Shown: positions 1 to 11,408, counted from the stretch's first letter. The stretch is 64,000 nucleotides of DNA from Aphrocallistes beatrix (GCA_963281255.1 OY725496.1:310001-374000); one strand, 5' to 3'. Numbers and translations: made by a program. The notes: generated from the letters alone by a model not told the origin.

Positions 1-654
1 CTTTTTAAAGCCAAATTCTGAGAAAATATGCTTAATTTAACTTGAAATATTGAACGTCTTAAAATTAGCGCCATTCTTCTTCGGTTAACCTGTAAAAGTA
101 AAGAAATCTTCGAAAAGATTTGTAAATATGAATATAATTTAAAGATTTTTTTCATCGATCTAGTTGGATGCACCCTTGAGGCAGACTTCTGACATTGACA
201 CCTATTCTCAAGATGAATCCGGGTTTAGAGATACAAAATTATAAACTCTCTTATCTGCTTTTACGCTATTATTTTCATATTTTAAGAGGAAAAACTTGAT
301 TACTAGTTTATTTTCATATTTTATCATAATATTACTACACTATAACATTTATATAACTGTATTTTATTGAAAAATATTAAACTTTTATCTATTTTCCTGA
401 AAAATTCTTATTTGGATTTACACTGGGTCTAAGCTTGTAATACAGAGGTGTGAAATGTTTAACCCCGAATTAAACTAACTCATTTCCGGTTAAGTCATTG
501 TGGGTCCTGGGATGCCATTGTTCTTGTCAAAGGCTTCAAAATAAATGTATTCATGTGCCAACACGATACACTACTAATCTTATAGGAACCATCGTAGAAT
601 GGTAAGAATAGTTTGAAAAAGCTTCAAATATTTATGTTTTATGACAACAGGTAT
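1..654. other. AT-rich flank, no gene seen
   Basis: AT-rich sequence with no open frame of note and no RNA gene or repeat that I recognise. Confidence 0.5.
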
Positions 655-1010
655 ATGTTGGTAGACATTGGCGTAGCTAGGACTTTTTGTAGGGGGGCAT
701 AGCAACCAACTGGGGGGTCTGAGGGGTACGACGCTTTAACCCCCCCTGTAGGACCCAGGAGCAAAGCCATGGAAGCAACCAACAATTTGTCTCAGAATTT
801 GGACAGATTCATCTAATTTTGAGGTCCTAGATATACAAATTAACTCCGATGACACACCCCTCTGCCCTCTATAAAAATCTTAGACACTGAAATATCGATC
901 TACAGCCATTCTAACCATCTATAGAAGATAATTAGCACAATAAGCGCGGGGGTTGGAAAAATCCATAAATTAATAAGCGGGGGGGTCCCATTTATTCGGA
1001 CCCTTAGAGT
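655..1010. repeat. Interspersed repeat with G/C runs
   Basis: It begins with a segment like GGCGTAGCTAGGACTTTT followed by G and C runs, then a core beginning AATTTGTCTCAGAATTTGG. Related sequence recurs at about 7850-8045, 28335-28510, 44270-44525 and 58380-58460, which shows that it is an interspersed family. No coding capacity is visible and the class is unknown. Confidence 0.6.
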
Positions 1011-1154
1011 ATGGAGCAATAATTTTGATCTAATGTATCTTATTATTCATTCATTTTGATGCATAAAAATCAAGACAAAAGTAGAAAGCAACTTTATGAC
1101 TTTATTTAGGGTGCCGTGGAGCCGCTACTGTAGACAGATGGACATGTTACAGGC

Positions 1155-1470
1155 CTCTCAACTCTCACGATTTAGAACCACTGTTCGTAATACTATTTTC
1201 CCATATCCAGGCGGCATCTCAACCTGTGATCTAACCAAATCGTGTGATGGCATATAAATAGTGAGATATGGTAAAATAGTCTTACGAACAGTAGCTCTAA
1301 ATTGTGAGATAATAGTGAGTAATGGTCTCATACGTATAACTCGTGAGACACACGACGAGATCGTGAGAGTTGAGGGGCCTGCATATCTCATGATTTAGAA
1401 CCACTGTTCGTAATACTATTTTCCCAGATCTCACGATTTGTCAGTAGCCATCACACGATTTAGTCAAATT
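1155..1470. repeat. Internally repeated non-coding element
   Basis: The motif TTTAGAACCACTGTTCGTAA occurs at about 1170 and again at about 1394, and a near reverse complement lies between them at about 1275-1305. This arrangement of direct and inverted copies is typical of a small non-autonomous DNA element. Its ends are not clear. Confidence 0.45.
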
Positions 1471-1578
1471 ACAGGTTGGGAGGCCTGGTGATAATTATAA
1501 GCCATCCATACTATAAGTGCAATCTCCCGATAGGAACTACACTAAAATGGGGTTTCGAATCGCATATATTGAAAAGTA

Positions 1579-1643
1579 CATTGCGCATGCGCAATCGTCA
1601 CATTGCGCATGCTCAATTGACACATTGCGCATGCACAGTGAAC
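1579..1643. repeat. Three tandem 22-bp units with GCGCATGC core
   Basis: Three tandem units start at 1579, 1601 and 1623, each opening with CATTGCGCATG. The first contains the 12-bp palindrome TGCGCATGCGCA (1582-1593), which fits the NRF-1 consensus YGCGCAYGCGCR. The block lies about 460 bp upstream of the HSP90 start codon and just upstream of the heat shock elements, so a promoter role is possible but unproven. Confidence 0.55.
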
Positions 1644-1714
1644 TTTTTAATACCTCCGAATCGGGCAACAATTATAGTTTCTTTACATTGAGGTCACGGC
1701 CTCTTTCTAAAACG

Positions 1715-1727
1715 TTCTAGAATGTTC
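1715..1727 (+). promoter_or_regulatory. Heat shock element 1
   Basis: Perfect three-unit HSF site TTCnnGAAnnTTC, about 330 bp before the HSP90 ATG. Confidence 0.75.
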
Positions 1728-1825
1728 CATTATTCTTATAGAACCTTTTACAAGTAATAGAATTGACGCAATAATTTATTATTAGAAGATATAATGACAT
1801 TGTAATGGAGCCTTTATGTTACTCG

Positions 1826-1838
1826 TTCTAGAACATTC
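1826..1838 (+). promoter_or_regulatory. Heat shock element 2
   Basis: A second perfect TTCnnGAAnnTTC site, about 110 bp downstream of the first. Confidence 0.75.
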
Positions 1839-1906
1839 TATTGCTTCCATTCAAACTCAATTATACTATATGGAATTCTGCATCACATCTTTCTAAAGCA
1901 CTACAA

Positions 1907-1931
1907 TTCTAAGAACATTCTAGAACAATTC
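1907..1931 (+). promoter_or_regulatory. Heat shock element 3 (extended)
   Basis: The perfect core GAAnnTTCnnGAA lies at 1913-1925. It is flanked on both sides by further TTC units spaced by three bases, giving up to five pentamers immediately upstream of the TATA box. Confidence 0.8.
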
Positions 1932-1944
1932 CATAAAATATAAG
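1932..1944 (+). promoter_or_regulatory. HSP90 TATA box
   Basis: CATAAAATATAAG lies directly after the proximal heat shock element and about 100 bp before the ATG at 2044. This places transcription start near 1970 and the 5' UTR at roughly 75 bp, if no 5' UTR intron exists. Confidence 0.65.
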
Positions 1945-2043
1945 TACAAGTCACTTCTTAGGCAGATACTTTTGATTATTTGCAAAATTTTCTCTTACTT
2001 ACCCCTATTCACACTTTGGAATATTTGATTTTCTCGTTGCGAA

Positions 2044-5000
2044 ATGGCAGACGTTGAAATGGATGCCCAACCGGATGTGGAAACTTTCGCATTTCAAGCG
2101 GAAATCGCTCAACTGATGAGTCTCATCATCAACACTTTCTACTCGAACAAAGAAATCTTTCTTCGTGAATTGATCTCGAACAGTTCGGACGCTCTGGACA
2201 AAATCCGCTATCAGAGTTTGACAGAACCAGAAGCGCTAGATTCTGAGAAGGAATTGAAGATCACTCTCATCCCGGACAACGCGAACAAAAGTCTTACCAT
2301 CATAGACACTGGTGTCGGGATGACTAAATCGGATCTCATTAATAATCTCGGTACCATCGCGAAATCTGGCACGAAAGCTTTCATGGAAGCATTACAGGTA
2401 TGTTAGGTCTAATTACTATTGATAGAAAGTGTATTCTATTCGTCTCGTATTGTTAGTCCAATTTAGAACCCCCAAAGGATCATTTTCATCCTAATTTTGT
2501 CCCAATTAGACTAATTCAAATCTGTTTCGCACAATTTCATTTATTAGTTCTTCTTATGTGAGACAATTTTGCGAAATTTCATTCGATAACTTATTTAATC
2601 TTGAAGAGTGAGTTTTTCACTAATACATGTTTTTTTTTCAATATACAAAGTACTTCTCCATAGAATTTCCCATTTATCTTCTCAAAAATTCTTCAAAATC
2701 CGACTCACTTGAACATAGTACAGTCGACTCCGCTTAATCGGGTCACTGTTTAATCGGGCCACTTTTGGCAGGATCGGAATAGCTCTCACACATAGAAGCT
2801 AATACAAACTATTTTCGGTTAATAGGGTTCTCCGCTTAATCGGGGCAAAATGTCCTCTGACCGATGTGACCCTATTAAGCAGAGTCGACTGTATTTTATA
2901 TTATAACATTCATCTAACTACTTTCTAACAGGCTGGAGCAGACATCAGTATGATTGGGCAGTTCGGTGTTGGATTCTACTCCTCATATCTTGTATCAGAT
3001 CGCGTTCAAGTCATAAGTAAGCACAATGATGACGAGCAGTACCTTTGGGAGAGTGCAGCTGGTGGGAGTTTTACTGTGACACGGGATAACAGTGAGCCTT
3101 TGGGCAGAGGAACCAAAGTCACTCTCTTCTTTAAAGAGGATCAGACTGAGTTTTTAGAGGAGAGAAGGATCAAAGAGACTGTGAAGAAGCACTCGCAGTT
3201 TATTGGATACCCAATCTCTCTTGTTGTAAGTTCTATGTTACGATTCTTTGAAATTTCAGTTGGTTCTAACCTAAGTTGACTAATTCATTGAAATATGATG
3301 AAGAATTATGAATTATTTGCAGATTCTATGCCCCAAAGTGGTTAAAAGGTTGCTCATGTTATACACCTCTAACATTGCTCAGTCCCTAAGCGAAATATCA
3401 AATATTTTTTTAATTATTTAGTTTCAAATTTTGAGTAATTCATTGATAATTCATGAATTAGTCAACTTAGGTTCTCACTTTTTAGTGGAGCTCCTGCTAG
3501 GGAGATGCCCTTATGGCATGGATGCTTCAGTCTGTATATATGTATGTCCGTACGCGATACTGCGAAATCTAACAATCCGATTTTTACCAAATTTCACATG
3601 ATCTCTTTATGGTGTAGGCAGTGTTTCCCGCCGAGCGCGCTATATAGCACGCTTAGCTTGTCGAATAACCTGAATTTTTTGTGAAATAATGCAATTTACC
3701 CGAATAAATCGCACAAAAATTGCAAAATTAACGCGCTTTCCAATAATCCTGAGGGAAACACTGGGTGTAAGTGTGCACCTTATCTTGCATTTCCGAATCT
3801 TGGAGGTTTACAGTGCATTATTTTCATAGTAGGAATGTCATTTGGGAGAATGGGTTCATATCGCAACTCGGAAGTGCCGTATTTAGAGGAGACCTTTAAT
3901 AATGGATGTGCCATAATATGCGAATTCCACTGTACTTGAAACTACGTATTACAGTGGATGCCGGTTGTAAGAACACCGTTGGGAACTGCATATTATGTTC
4001 TTATAACCGGATAAATTGTATGGGGAATATGTCAACCGTTTTCTAGTAGAATGTTCTTATATCCGGGGCATGCCTAATTTCCGGGACGGGACAGGATCCC
4101 GTCCCGGAAATTAGGCATCTTAACCCGTCCCGTCCCGGAAATTAGGTATCTTAACCCGTCCCGTCCCGGAAATTAGGTATCTTAACCCGTCCCGTCCCAG
4201 AAATTAGGTATCTTAACCAGTCCCGTCCCGGAAATTAGGCATGCCCTTATATCCGACATCTACTGTACTTTTTCAGGTGGAGAAAGAGAAAGACGAAGAA
4301 GTAACAGACGATGAAGCAGATGATGATGATGAACCCGAGCCTAAAGCAGTAGAAGATAAGGCTGAAGGAGATGAGAGTGCGGATAAGGATAAGGATAAAG
4401 AGACGGCTGATGCAGCTGAGAAGAAAGAGGGAGATGATGAGGAGAAGAAGGATGAGGAGAAAAAGGAAGGAGATGATGAAGATAATAAGGTTTGTTTTTA
4501 CTCTTTGTATTCGTGTTAGTTCTTTTATTCTAACTTACTTTCATTGAAAATCCTGTTCCTTCTAAAAAATTCATTGAAAATTTTGTTCTTTCTAAAAATT
4601 CATTGAAAATTTTGTTTTTCTTCTTAACTATCACTCCTTTGATCTGGACAATTGAATCCCTCGATTTTTAGGCAAGTAACTTCAAATATTTGAAATTCCC
4701 TCCTCTTTCTTTAGAAATTTACGTCTTAAAAACGCTACATTTCTACCTCAAATTTGTATGCACAATATTATATTATTTTCAATAACACTATCATACAGGT
4801 TGACATGGATGAGATAGTTGAAGATGACGATGAAGCTGGTAAGGAGAAGAAGAAGAAGACAAAGAAAATCAAGAAAAAGTACACCGACAAGGAAGAACTG
4901 AACAAAACTAAGCCGATTTGGACACGAAATCCTGATGACATCACACGTGAGGAGTACGGAGAATTCTACAAGAGTCTGACCAACGATTGGGAAGATCATT

Positions 5001-8000
5001 TAGGTAAGAATTGAGTTAGATTTTTTGTTTATACAAAAGAACCTCGATAATCCGAACAGCTCTGTACCAATGAACCAAAAAATCGTTCGGGTTAATGAAT
5101 TTGTTCCGATTAGTGAAATAACACTAATTCAATGGGGTATTAACTATAATAAAATTGCATTGTTAGAATATTAAGGAATTATTTGCTTTTTGCTTAGTAG
5201 TATCAGTCAGGTTCGCTTATTGTGAACCACCAGGGGACCAAAAAATCTGTTCATAATAGAGATACTTCATATTAAGCGAACTTGATTCAATACAAATCCT
5301 ATCTAAAAAATGAAATTGGGACCAGGAAGTTAGTTCATAATAAACGGATGTTCATATTAAGCGGATTCATAATAAGCGACACTGACTGAATCTACGATTC
5401 ACACATTCGAAATAGGGTTTTTACAGTTTTCTTGTCCATCTTTTTTTTTTACCGCTAGGCCCCTGCAAAAACTTTGTTTTATTATTAGTAGTACGTAATT
5501 CTACTTTAAAATATTCTGTTTTTTGTCCTTCGATTTATTGTTGTTTTTTATTAAATCAGGTGTGAAACATTTCTCAATTGAGGGACAATTAGAATTCAAA
5601 GCATTGCTTTTCGTTCCAAAACGCGCTCCATTCGATTTGTTCGAGAACAGGAAGATGAAGAATAACATTAAACTCTACGTGAGACGAGTGTTCATCATGG
5701 AGAACTGTGAAGACTTGATTCCTGAATACCTCAACTTCATTAAGGGAGTTGTAGACTCGGAAGATTTGCCTCTCAACATCAGCAGAGAGACGCTACAACA
5801 GAACAAGATTCTTAAAGTACGTTCGTTTCCTAATATGCTTTTTGCTTAAAATATGATCGTAGCTCTTGTGCTATTAGGAAGGATATTTTTGAATAATGAA
5901 TGGATGTACAGTCAGGGTCACTTATTGTGAACCACCAGGGGACCAAAAAATCGGTTCATAATAGAGATACTTCATATTAAGCGAACTTGATTCAATACAA
6001 ATCCTATCTAAAAAATGAAATTGGGACCAGGAGGTTAGTTCACAATAAACGAATGTTCATAATAAGCGACCCTGACTGTACCATAATTTTATAATTTTTG
6101 GCAACTTAATAACAATGACGATCTACAGGTATTGTAGTGTCGTACAATGATTTCTATTGTGACAGTGTAGTCATTTAAAGGTGTGAAAAATTGTTCTCCA
6201 TTTTTTTTGCAGAGGTGTGAAAATTTCGCTTAGATTTTTGAACTTAATCGTAGATTCATCATTTGATATCTACATGCCATTTTTCGTATCTCTACGACTT
6301 GCTAATTCTTCAATCAATTCGGACAAACAAACAAACAAACAAAAAATCCTAGCATTTTAATATATAAGATTTATGTCTCGTTTCTAGATGATTCGCAAGA
6401 ACTTAGTAAAGAAGTGCTTAGAACTCTTCCAAACTTTATCCGAGAATGAAGAAGACTATAAGAAGTTGTACGAACAGTTCAGTAAGAACTTGAAACTCGG
6501 TATCCATGAAGATTCTCAGAATCGAAAGAAGATAGCTGACCTACTCAGATACCACAGCTCTACCAGTGGAGACGACTTGATCTCCCTCAAAGAGTACGTA
6601 TCAAGGATGAAGGTGAGTGTGAATTTCATTTGAAATACCGTATATACACGAATAGTAGCCGGTCCTCAATAATCCCCCCCCCCCAAGAGCCTGTTAGAAA
6701 AATCTGAAATATTAATTTTTCTTCAATGAGTAAATGGAGATAAATATTAAAAATCGCCCCAGGTTACCATTCAAGTATATACGGTATGCAATTTTTTGCC
6801 TGAATTAGCCTAAAATTCCTTGAAAAAATATTCGGTTAAAATCGCCAGTAATTTCCAGTTTATATATACTAAATATCTCTACAGGAAAACCAGAAACAGA
6901 TCTACTACATTACTGGTGAATCATTGGATCAAGTACATAACATCGCATTCGTCGAACGTGTGAAAAAGCGCGGATACGAAGTACTCTACATGGTAGAGCC
7001 TATCGACGAATACGCCGTGCAACAACTGAAGGAATACGACGGCAAAACTCTCGTCTCAGTCACCAAAGAGGGTCTCGAACTACCTGAAGATGAAGATGAG
7101 AAGAAAAAGTTTGAAGAGGACAAAGCTAACTTTGAGAATCTCTGTAAAACAATGAAAGATGTGCTGGATAAGAAAGTTGAGAAGGTAGTCGTATCAAATC
7201 GGTTGGTCGATTCGCCCTGTTGTATTGTAACAGCACAGCATGGGTGGACAGCGAACATGGAACGGATTATGAAGGCTCAAGCTTTGAGGGATACTTCTAC
7301 CATGGGATACATGGCTGCTAAGAAACACTTCGAGATTAACCCCGCTCACCCCATCATCCAACAGGTTAGTACTGTACTCAATGCTGTATGTAGGGCAGAG
7401 GGCAGCGTATGTAAAGCATTCCCAAACTGGGGTGCACGGGACAAGGATTAGAACTGAATTTTGAGCATTTTTAACAATTATTTTTGAAGTTATATGCACA
7501 TTACCCCTAGATCCTAGGTCCTGGGGTGTACAAAATATTAGGTGTCAGGGAGTGCACGAGGTAAAAGAGGTTGGGAACCACTGGTGTAGGGAATGGTGGG
7601 GGTCAGGGGGGAGCAATCCCTGGCTGGATAAAGTCTGAATACAGTCGACTCCGCTTAATAGGATCACTGTTTAATCGGGTCAACCGCTTAATCGGGCCAC
7701 TTTTGGCAGGACTGGAATAGTTCTCACACATAGAAGCTAATACAAAAGATTTTCGGTTAATAGGGTTCTCCGCTTAAACGGGGCAAAATGTCCTCTGACC
7801 GATGTGACCCGATTAAGCGGAGTCGACTGTATTTATTTAATAAATTATAAAATAATTGGTGAGAGGGGAGTGTTATCGGAGGTCATTGGTATTTCTAGAA
7901 CCTCAAAATTAGATGAATCTGTCCAAATTGTTGTTAGCTTCCAGGGGATTTGCCCTTGGACCCCACTGGGGGGCTTACAGCGCCCCAAGACCTCCAGCTG

Positions 8001-8688
8001 GTTGATATGTCCCGCTACAAAAATTCCTGGCTAACGCCCATGACTGTACTTCTCATTCTTCTTTGCAGTCGTCCCCAGGGACTATTTGGTCTAAGACAGT
8101 TTTTTTAAACGTTGAGACCCTTGGTGTATGTAACTCGGCTTAACCGTGATGTTAACCATTGAAAAATATGAACTTAACAACCGAAAAAATGTGAATCGTG
8201 GTGTAATTTTTACACCAAAATCGCTCTTAAAAAATATAGTTTAAAAGTTGATGTTTTTTATCCAAATAACCAAATTTTTCCGTTTTGAATTTTTTGTTGT
8301 TGTTAGAATCAGAATTTTTTGATAAAAAACGATCTTATACCTATCTCCCCACCAAATCTCTTGATTCCTCTCTATGTTTCGCTATAACTATTTCTTGCCA
8401 TACTTAACTATTCCCCTCTTTCAGTTGAAGAACAAAGCAGATGAGGACAAAAATGAGAAATCAGTGAAAGATCTCATTCACCTTCTCTACGAGACTTCAC
8501 TAATGTCGTCCGGTTTTAGCTTAGAAGACCCAAGCACCCATGCACGAAGAATCTACCACATGATCAAACTAGGTCTAGGGGTAGAAGATGATGATGAACC
8601 AGCCACCGAAACCGCCCCGGCAGAAACCATGCCTCCTTTGGAAGGTGAAGAGAAGACGGATGTGACTAGGATGGAAGAAGTTGATTAG
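2044..8688 (+). CDS. HSP90: Cytosolic heat shock protein 90, eight exons
   Basis: ATP-dependent cytosolic chaperone of kinases and receptors. Exons inferred from GT-AG borders and family alignment: 2044-2397, 2932-3225, 4277-4489, 4799-5003, 5560-5816, 6388-6612, 6885-7364, 8425-8688, giving about 763 residues. All junctions are phase 0 except the exon 4/5 join, which is phase 1 (codon GGT, Gly). Visible landmarks are ATPase residues E42, N46 and D88, the [13 protein letters not shown] lid motif at the start of exon 2, the ISRETLQQN loop with catalytic Arg near 431, and the terminal MEEVD that binds TPR co-chaperones and marks the cytosolic form. The acidic and lysine-rich linker (exons 3-4) is about 30 residues longer than in human HSP90, which explains the length. 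Heat shock elements upstream indicate heat induction. The start is the only ATG preceding the conserved N-terminal domain. Confidence 0.95.
2721..2891. mobile_element. TA-flanked MITE in HSP90 intron 1
   Basis: A 171-bp element with inverted ends beginning CAGTCGACTCCGCTTAAT, flanked by TA on both sides. Further copies are at 7642-7829 and 28571-28749. The TA duplication and CAGT-type end fit a non-autonomous Tc1/mariner/pogo-type element. Confidence 0.75.
3619..3763. mobile_element. hAT-like MITE in HSP90 intron 2
   Basis: A 145-bp element with ends CAGTGTTTCCC in inverted orientation. It is flanked by 8-bp near-identical duplications GGTGTAGG (3611-3618) and GGTGTAAG (3764-3771). The 8-bp duplication and CAGTG ends are typical of the hAT superfamily. 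Confidence 0.65.
3952..4265. mobile_element. TA-flanked MITE abutting HSP90 exon 3 acceptor
   Basis: Inverted ends CAGTGGATGCCGG and CAGTAGATGTCGG, flanked by TA (3950-3951 and 4266-4267). Only CTTTTTCAG separates the element from exon 3, so the branch point of this intron must lie in or at the edge of the MITE. It is itself interrupted by the element at 4066-4245. Confidence 0.7.
4066..4245. mobile_element. Nested GGGCATGCC element with 31-bp tandem core
   Basis: Ends GGGCATGCCTAATTTCC in inverted orientation, flanked by direct repeats of about 8-9 bp (TTATATCC). Inside are about four tandem copies of a 31-bp unit CTTAACCCGTCCCGTCCCGG and following bases. A shorter copy lies at 16874-16964 with a different flanking duplication (GGAACTTG), so the element is mobile and its core copy number varies. 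Confidence 0.65.
5214..5398. mobile_element. MITE in HSP90 intron 4
   Basis: Inverted ends CAGTCAGGTTCGCTTATT and CAGTCAGTGTCGCTTATT. It is the same family as 5909-6078 in the next intron. Confidence 0.65.
5909..6078. mobile_element. TA-flanked MITE in HSP90 intron 5
   Basis: Inverted ends CAGTCAGGGTCACTTATT and CAGTCAGGGTCGCTTATT with TA on both flanks. It is closely similar to 5214-5398. Confidence 0.7.
6175..6372. repeat. Retroposon-like repeat, copy 1
   Basis: About 200 bp that end in a (CAAA)n stretch followed by TAGCATTTTAATATATAAGAT. A second copy at 10676-10872 shares the whole body. The simple A-rich tail suggests a SINE or the 3' end of a LINE, but no polymerase coding is present. 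Confidence 0.45.
6636..6786. mobile_element. MITE in HSP90 intron 6
   Basis: Inverted ends TACCGTATATACACG and TACCGTATATACTTG, about 150 bp with no coding capacity. Confidence 0.55.
7642..7829. mobile_element. TA-flanked MITE in HSP90 intron 7
   Basis: Second copy of the CAGTCGACTCCGC family (see 2721-2891), in the same orientation, with an extra internal half-repeat and TA flanks at 7640-7641 and 7830-7831. Confidence 0.75.
7850..8045. repeat. Copy of the 655-1010 repeat family
   Basis: Inverted copy in HSP90 intron 7, recognisable from the segments around TCCAAATTGTTG and CCACTGGGGGG. Confidence 0.5.
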
Positions 8689-8815
8689 AGAGATTAGGAA
8701 TTAGTTTATTAGCTATTTAGTTGTCTCAGAGCTATTCTAGTGCATTGTTTTGTATGAAGTATACACAGTAAGTTGATCATTCTCCTTGCCCTTTATTATT
8801 GCTATAAAAATCAAT

Positions 8816-8821
8816 ATTAAA
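8816..8821 (+). terminator. Possible HSP90 poly(A) signal
   Basis: ATTAAA, the commonest variant of AATAAA, about 130 bp after the MEEVD stop codon. No canonical AATAAA is seen nearer. Confidence 0.4.
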
Positions 8822-8974
8822 TCTTAGAATTATTTTGTCACTAGTCGTTTGATGGGTATAACGAGCTTAGTAGTTATATACGGTTCGACTTTTCGAAAAA
8901 GGAAATAGTTCGACTTTTTATCATTAGGATTAATGGTGGGTTTTTTTTCGAACTATTTCCACCATACCGTTACT

Positions 8975-9480
8975 ACATGCCAACTTGAGCCATGATAAAA
9001 GAGGGACGCGATGAATTACACGGGACATGGCGGGCACAATAGAAAAGTATTGTATTATATGATTTAAAAAAAGCGGGACATGGGAAAATTTCATATAAAA
9101 CGGGACATTAGTGAAAATTAGTCAATGAAAGAATGGAATGGTGGACACTTCGTCACATGGACATTTCGTCCTCTGAACATTAGTTACCGGACAACGGGTA
9201 GCGGAACTTTCGTCCCCTGAAATATCCCTTTTGCTTCTACTTATTTCTCAATCAAAATCCCCCATTGTCACCCTTTTTTCAAACATACTCCACTCAAAAA
9301 GTCTCAACTTCCGTTCCTTACACATTAGTACCTGTTTATTTTAGTCTCTAATGAGGCGAAATTCCCGTGAAACAGAGACGAGAATTCCGCTACACATTGT
9401 CTGGTAACTAATGTTCGGACGAAACGTCCGACCACGAAATGTCTGGCGACGAAAAATCCGTGCGACGAAGTGTCCGTTTA
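8975..9480. mobile_element. Two adjacent MITE-type elements
   Basis: 8975-9140 is a copy of the GGGACA family (CATGCCAACTTGAGCCATGAT and onward) that recurs at 16120, 16680, 23840, 34555 and 52960. 9145-9480 has inverted ends built from GGACACTTCGTC and GGACATTTCGTC, with GAACATTAGTTACC repeated in both arms. Neither has coding capacity. Confidence 0.5.
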
Positions 9481-9868
9481 CCAAAATAATAATTAAGCAA
9501 ACAGAATACTTATATGACACTGGACGATAATGTCACTGACTCTAGCGATAGCATCGCTCGAGTTATTCTAGCAACAATGGAGCTAACTTAAAAACTCCTG
9601 AGATCCGTGGTTTTTAGGCTCTAATCCACACCTAAAACCCGCGACATCCACCTTAATAAATTCCCCGTTCGACAACCTGAGAGACATATCTCCTACCCAA
9701 AATGCTGCTAAATCGGTCTGAAATGGGTATCATTATCCACAGAAAACGCTGCGTTATTATCGCAAGAGTCAACTACATTATCGCTCAGCGACATATAACT
9801 GTTAAGCAAATACATCTTCACCTAGGTGAGGGTGATGAATTATTTCAGGTAGAAATTATTTAAGTACA

Positions 9869-10195
9869 GTCGAACTCGGTTAGTACATAGTCAGGATAAG
9901 ACGCACTTCGGCCTTAGTACGTGCTCATTTCTCTGACCAAAATTCATCCAATACAGTGGAATTCGCTTATTAGCAACTCGAGTTTTGCTCATAAAATGGT
10001 TGCTAATACGCGAAGTTGCTAAGGGAACAGAATTGACACAAAATCTTTACCTGGGACCTGAAAATTGGTTGCTAATAGAGCAATATTGCTAATAAGCGAA
10101 ATCCACTGTACTAGATTCCTATGTAATATCAACTCGGTTAGCACGTACTTTTTTCCACTTCGCGGAGGGGTACGTCTTATCCGAGTTCTACTGTT
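9869..10195. mobile_element. MITE with a second MITE nested inside
   Basis: The outer ends are CAGTCGAACTCGGTTAGTAC and, inverted, CAGTAGAACTCGGATAAG. The inner element (about 9952-10109) has ends CAGTGGAATTCGCTTATTAG and CAGTGGATTTCGCTTATTAG and sits between TA dinucleotides. The related copy at 32195-32369 lacks the inner element and so shows the empty site. Confidence 0.6.
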
Positions 10196-10289
10196 TAGCA
10201 TTATAATATACAGTAGAACTCTGATAAAACGTATCCCTCCGGGAAGCGGGAAAAGTACGTAGTATCCGTAGGTGCGTACTAACTGAGTT

Positions 10290-10672
10290 GATATATATTA
10301 CAAGCACGCTTCGCTTGCTTGCGCTGCGCGGCTTGCGGACACTGCGTGTCCGCAGAGTCGCCCTGCGGCCGCCTGGAGTCGCTCAATCAAACATATTTTG
10401 GAATTTTTTTCCTTTAAATAAATATTGTAAACAAAGGTAGACGAATAATTTCTCATATGGATCCGAAAATATAATATTCAAAATCTACAGCACTAAAAAA
10501 CCCATGTCGACCGTTGGAAGCTAGACTCTAGCCCATTTTTGTAATTTATTTACTTTATGTATCTATTGTAAACAGAAGTAAACAAATTGATGATCAAATT
10601 TCCTCGAAAATATGATATTCGAAATCTACACCCCTGAAAACCCCATGTCAACTGTTGTCATTTATTTTGTAT
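10290..10672. repeat. GC-hairpin repeat, family 2
   Basis: It opens with CACGCTTCGCTTGCTTGCGC and a perfect hairpin TGCGGACAC-TGC-GTGTCCGCA, followed by AT-rich sequence also found at about 60440-60760 and 61210-61400. It is related to the hairpin repeat at 11868 but has a different body. Confidence 0.5.
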
Positions 10673-10675
10673 AGA

Positions 10676-10872
10676 AAAGGTGCGAAAAATTGTTTTCCCT
10701 TCTTTTTGCAGAGATATGAAAATTTCGCTTAGATCTTAGAACTTAATCGTAGTCATATCATTTGACACCTACATGCCAATTTTCACACCTCTATGACTTA
10801 CCAATTCTTCAATCAATTCGGACAAACACAAAAAAACAAACAAAAAAATTAGCATTTTAATATATAAGATAT
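10676..10872. repeat. Retroposon-like repeat, copy 2
   Basis: Copy of 6175-6372, with the same CAAA-rich end and terminal AGCATTTTAATATATAAGAT. Confidence 0.45.
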
Positions 10873-10909
10873 AGGAATTTATGTGTTAAATGAATTTTTA
10901 TGTATAGAT

Positions 10910-11090
10910 TCCGAGGTTCAGAGAAATGAGTACGCACCAATACTCGACAAATCTGATGGTGATAGCCACTAATATTTCACTATAGCCACCAAATTTATGA
11001 AGTACTGGTATTTATACCGTGCATTTAGAATTTGATGGTTAAGATAGCCTCCACCATATTTTTTGTCGAGCACTGGACTATGTTCTAAGC
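10910..11090. repeat. Small inverted-end repeat
   Basis: Starts near AATACTCGACAAATCTGATGG and ends near TTTTTTGTCGAGCACTGG, with GATAGCC in both halves. It is a probable MITE and I saw no second copy. Confidence 0.35.
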
Positions 11091-11135
11091 CAAAGCACGT
11101 ATCCTTACTATTAAAACTCGATTATTGTATATATA

Positions 11136-11187
<52 letters not shown>

Positions 11188-11408
11188 GTAACGAATTGAT
11201 TGAAGAAACTGCCAGGCGTAGAAAGCTGATTTTTGGCATGTCTTTTGGCTATGGGTCCAGTAAGTTCTGAGCTCAGACGAAAATGTCGACTCATCATGGA
11301 ATTATGACGTCATTGTAACATTTTTAAAAGTTAAGCAACACAGTTATTTGAGCATAACTCAGCCATTATAGGAGATAGAAGGCTGAAATTTTCCATCCCA
11401 TAACATGG

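Noticed and set aside
10019..10262. Short frames over 10.0-10.3 kb
   Set aside because: They run through the inverted ends of nested MITEs and have no protein character.
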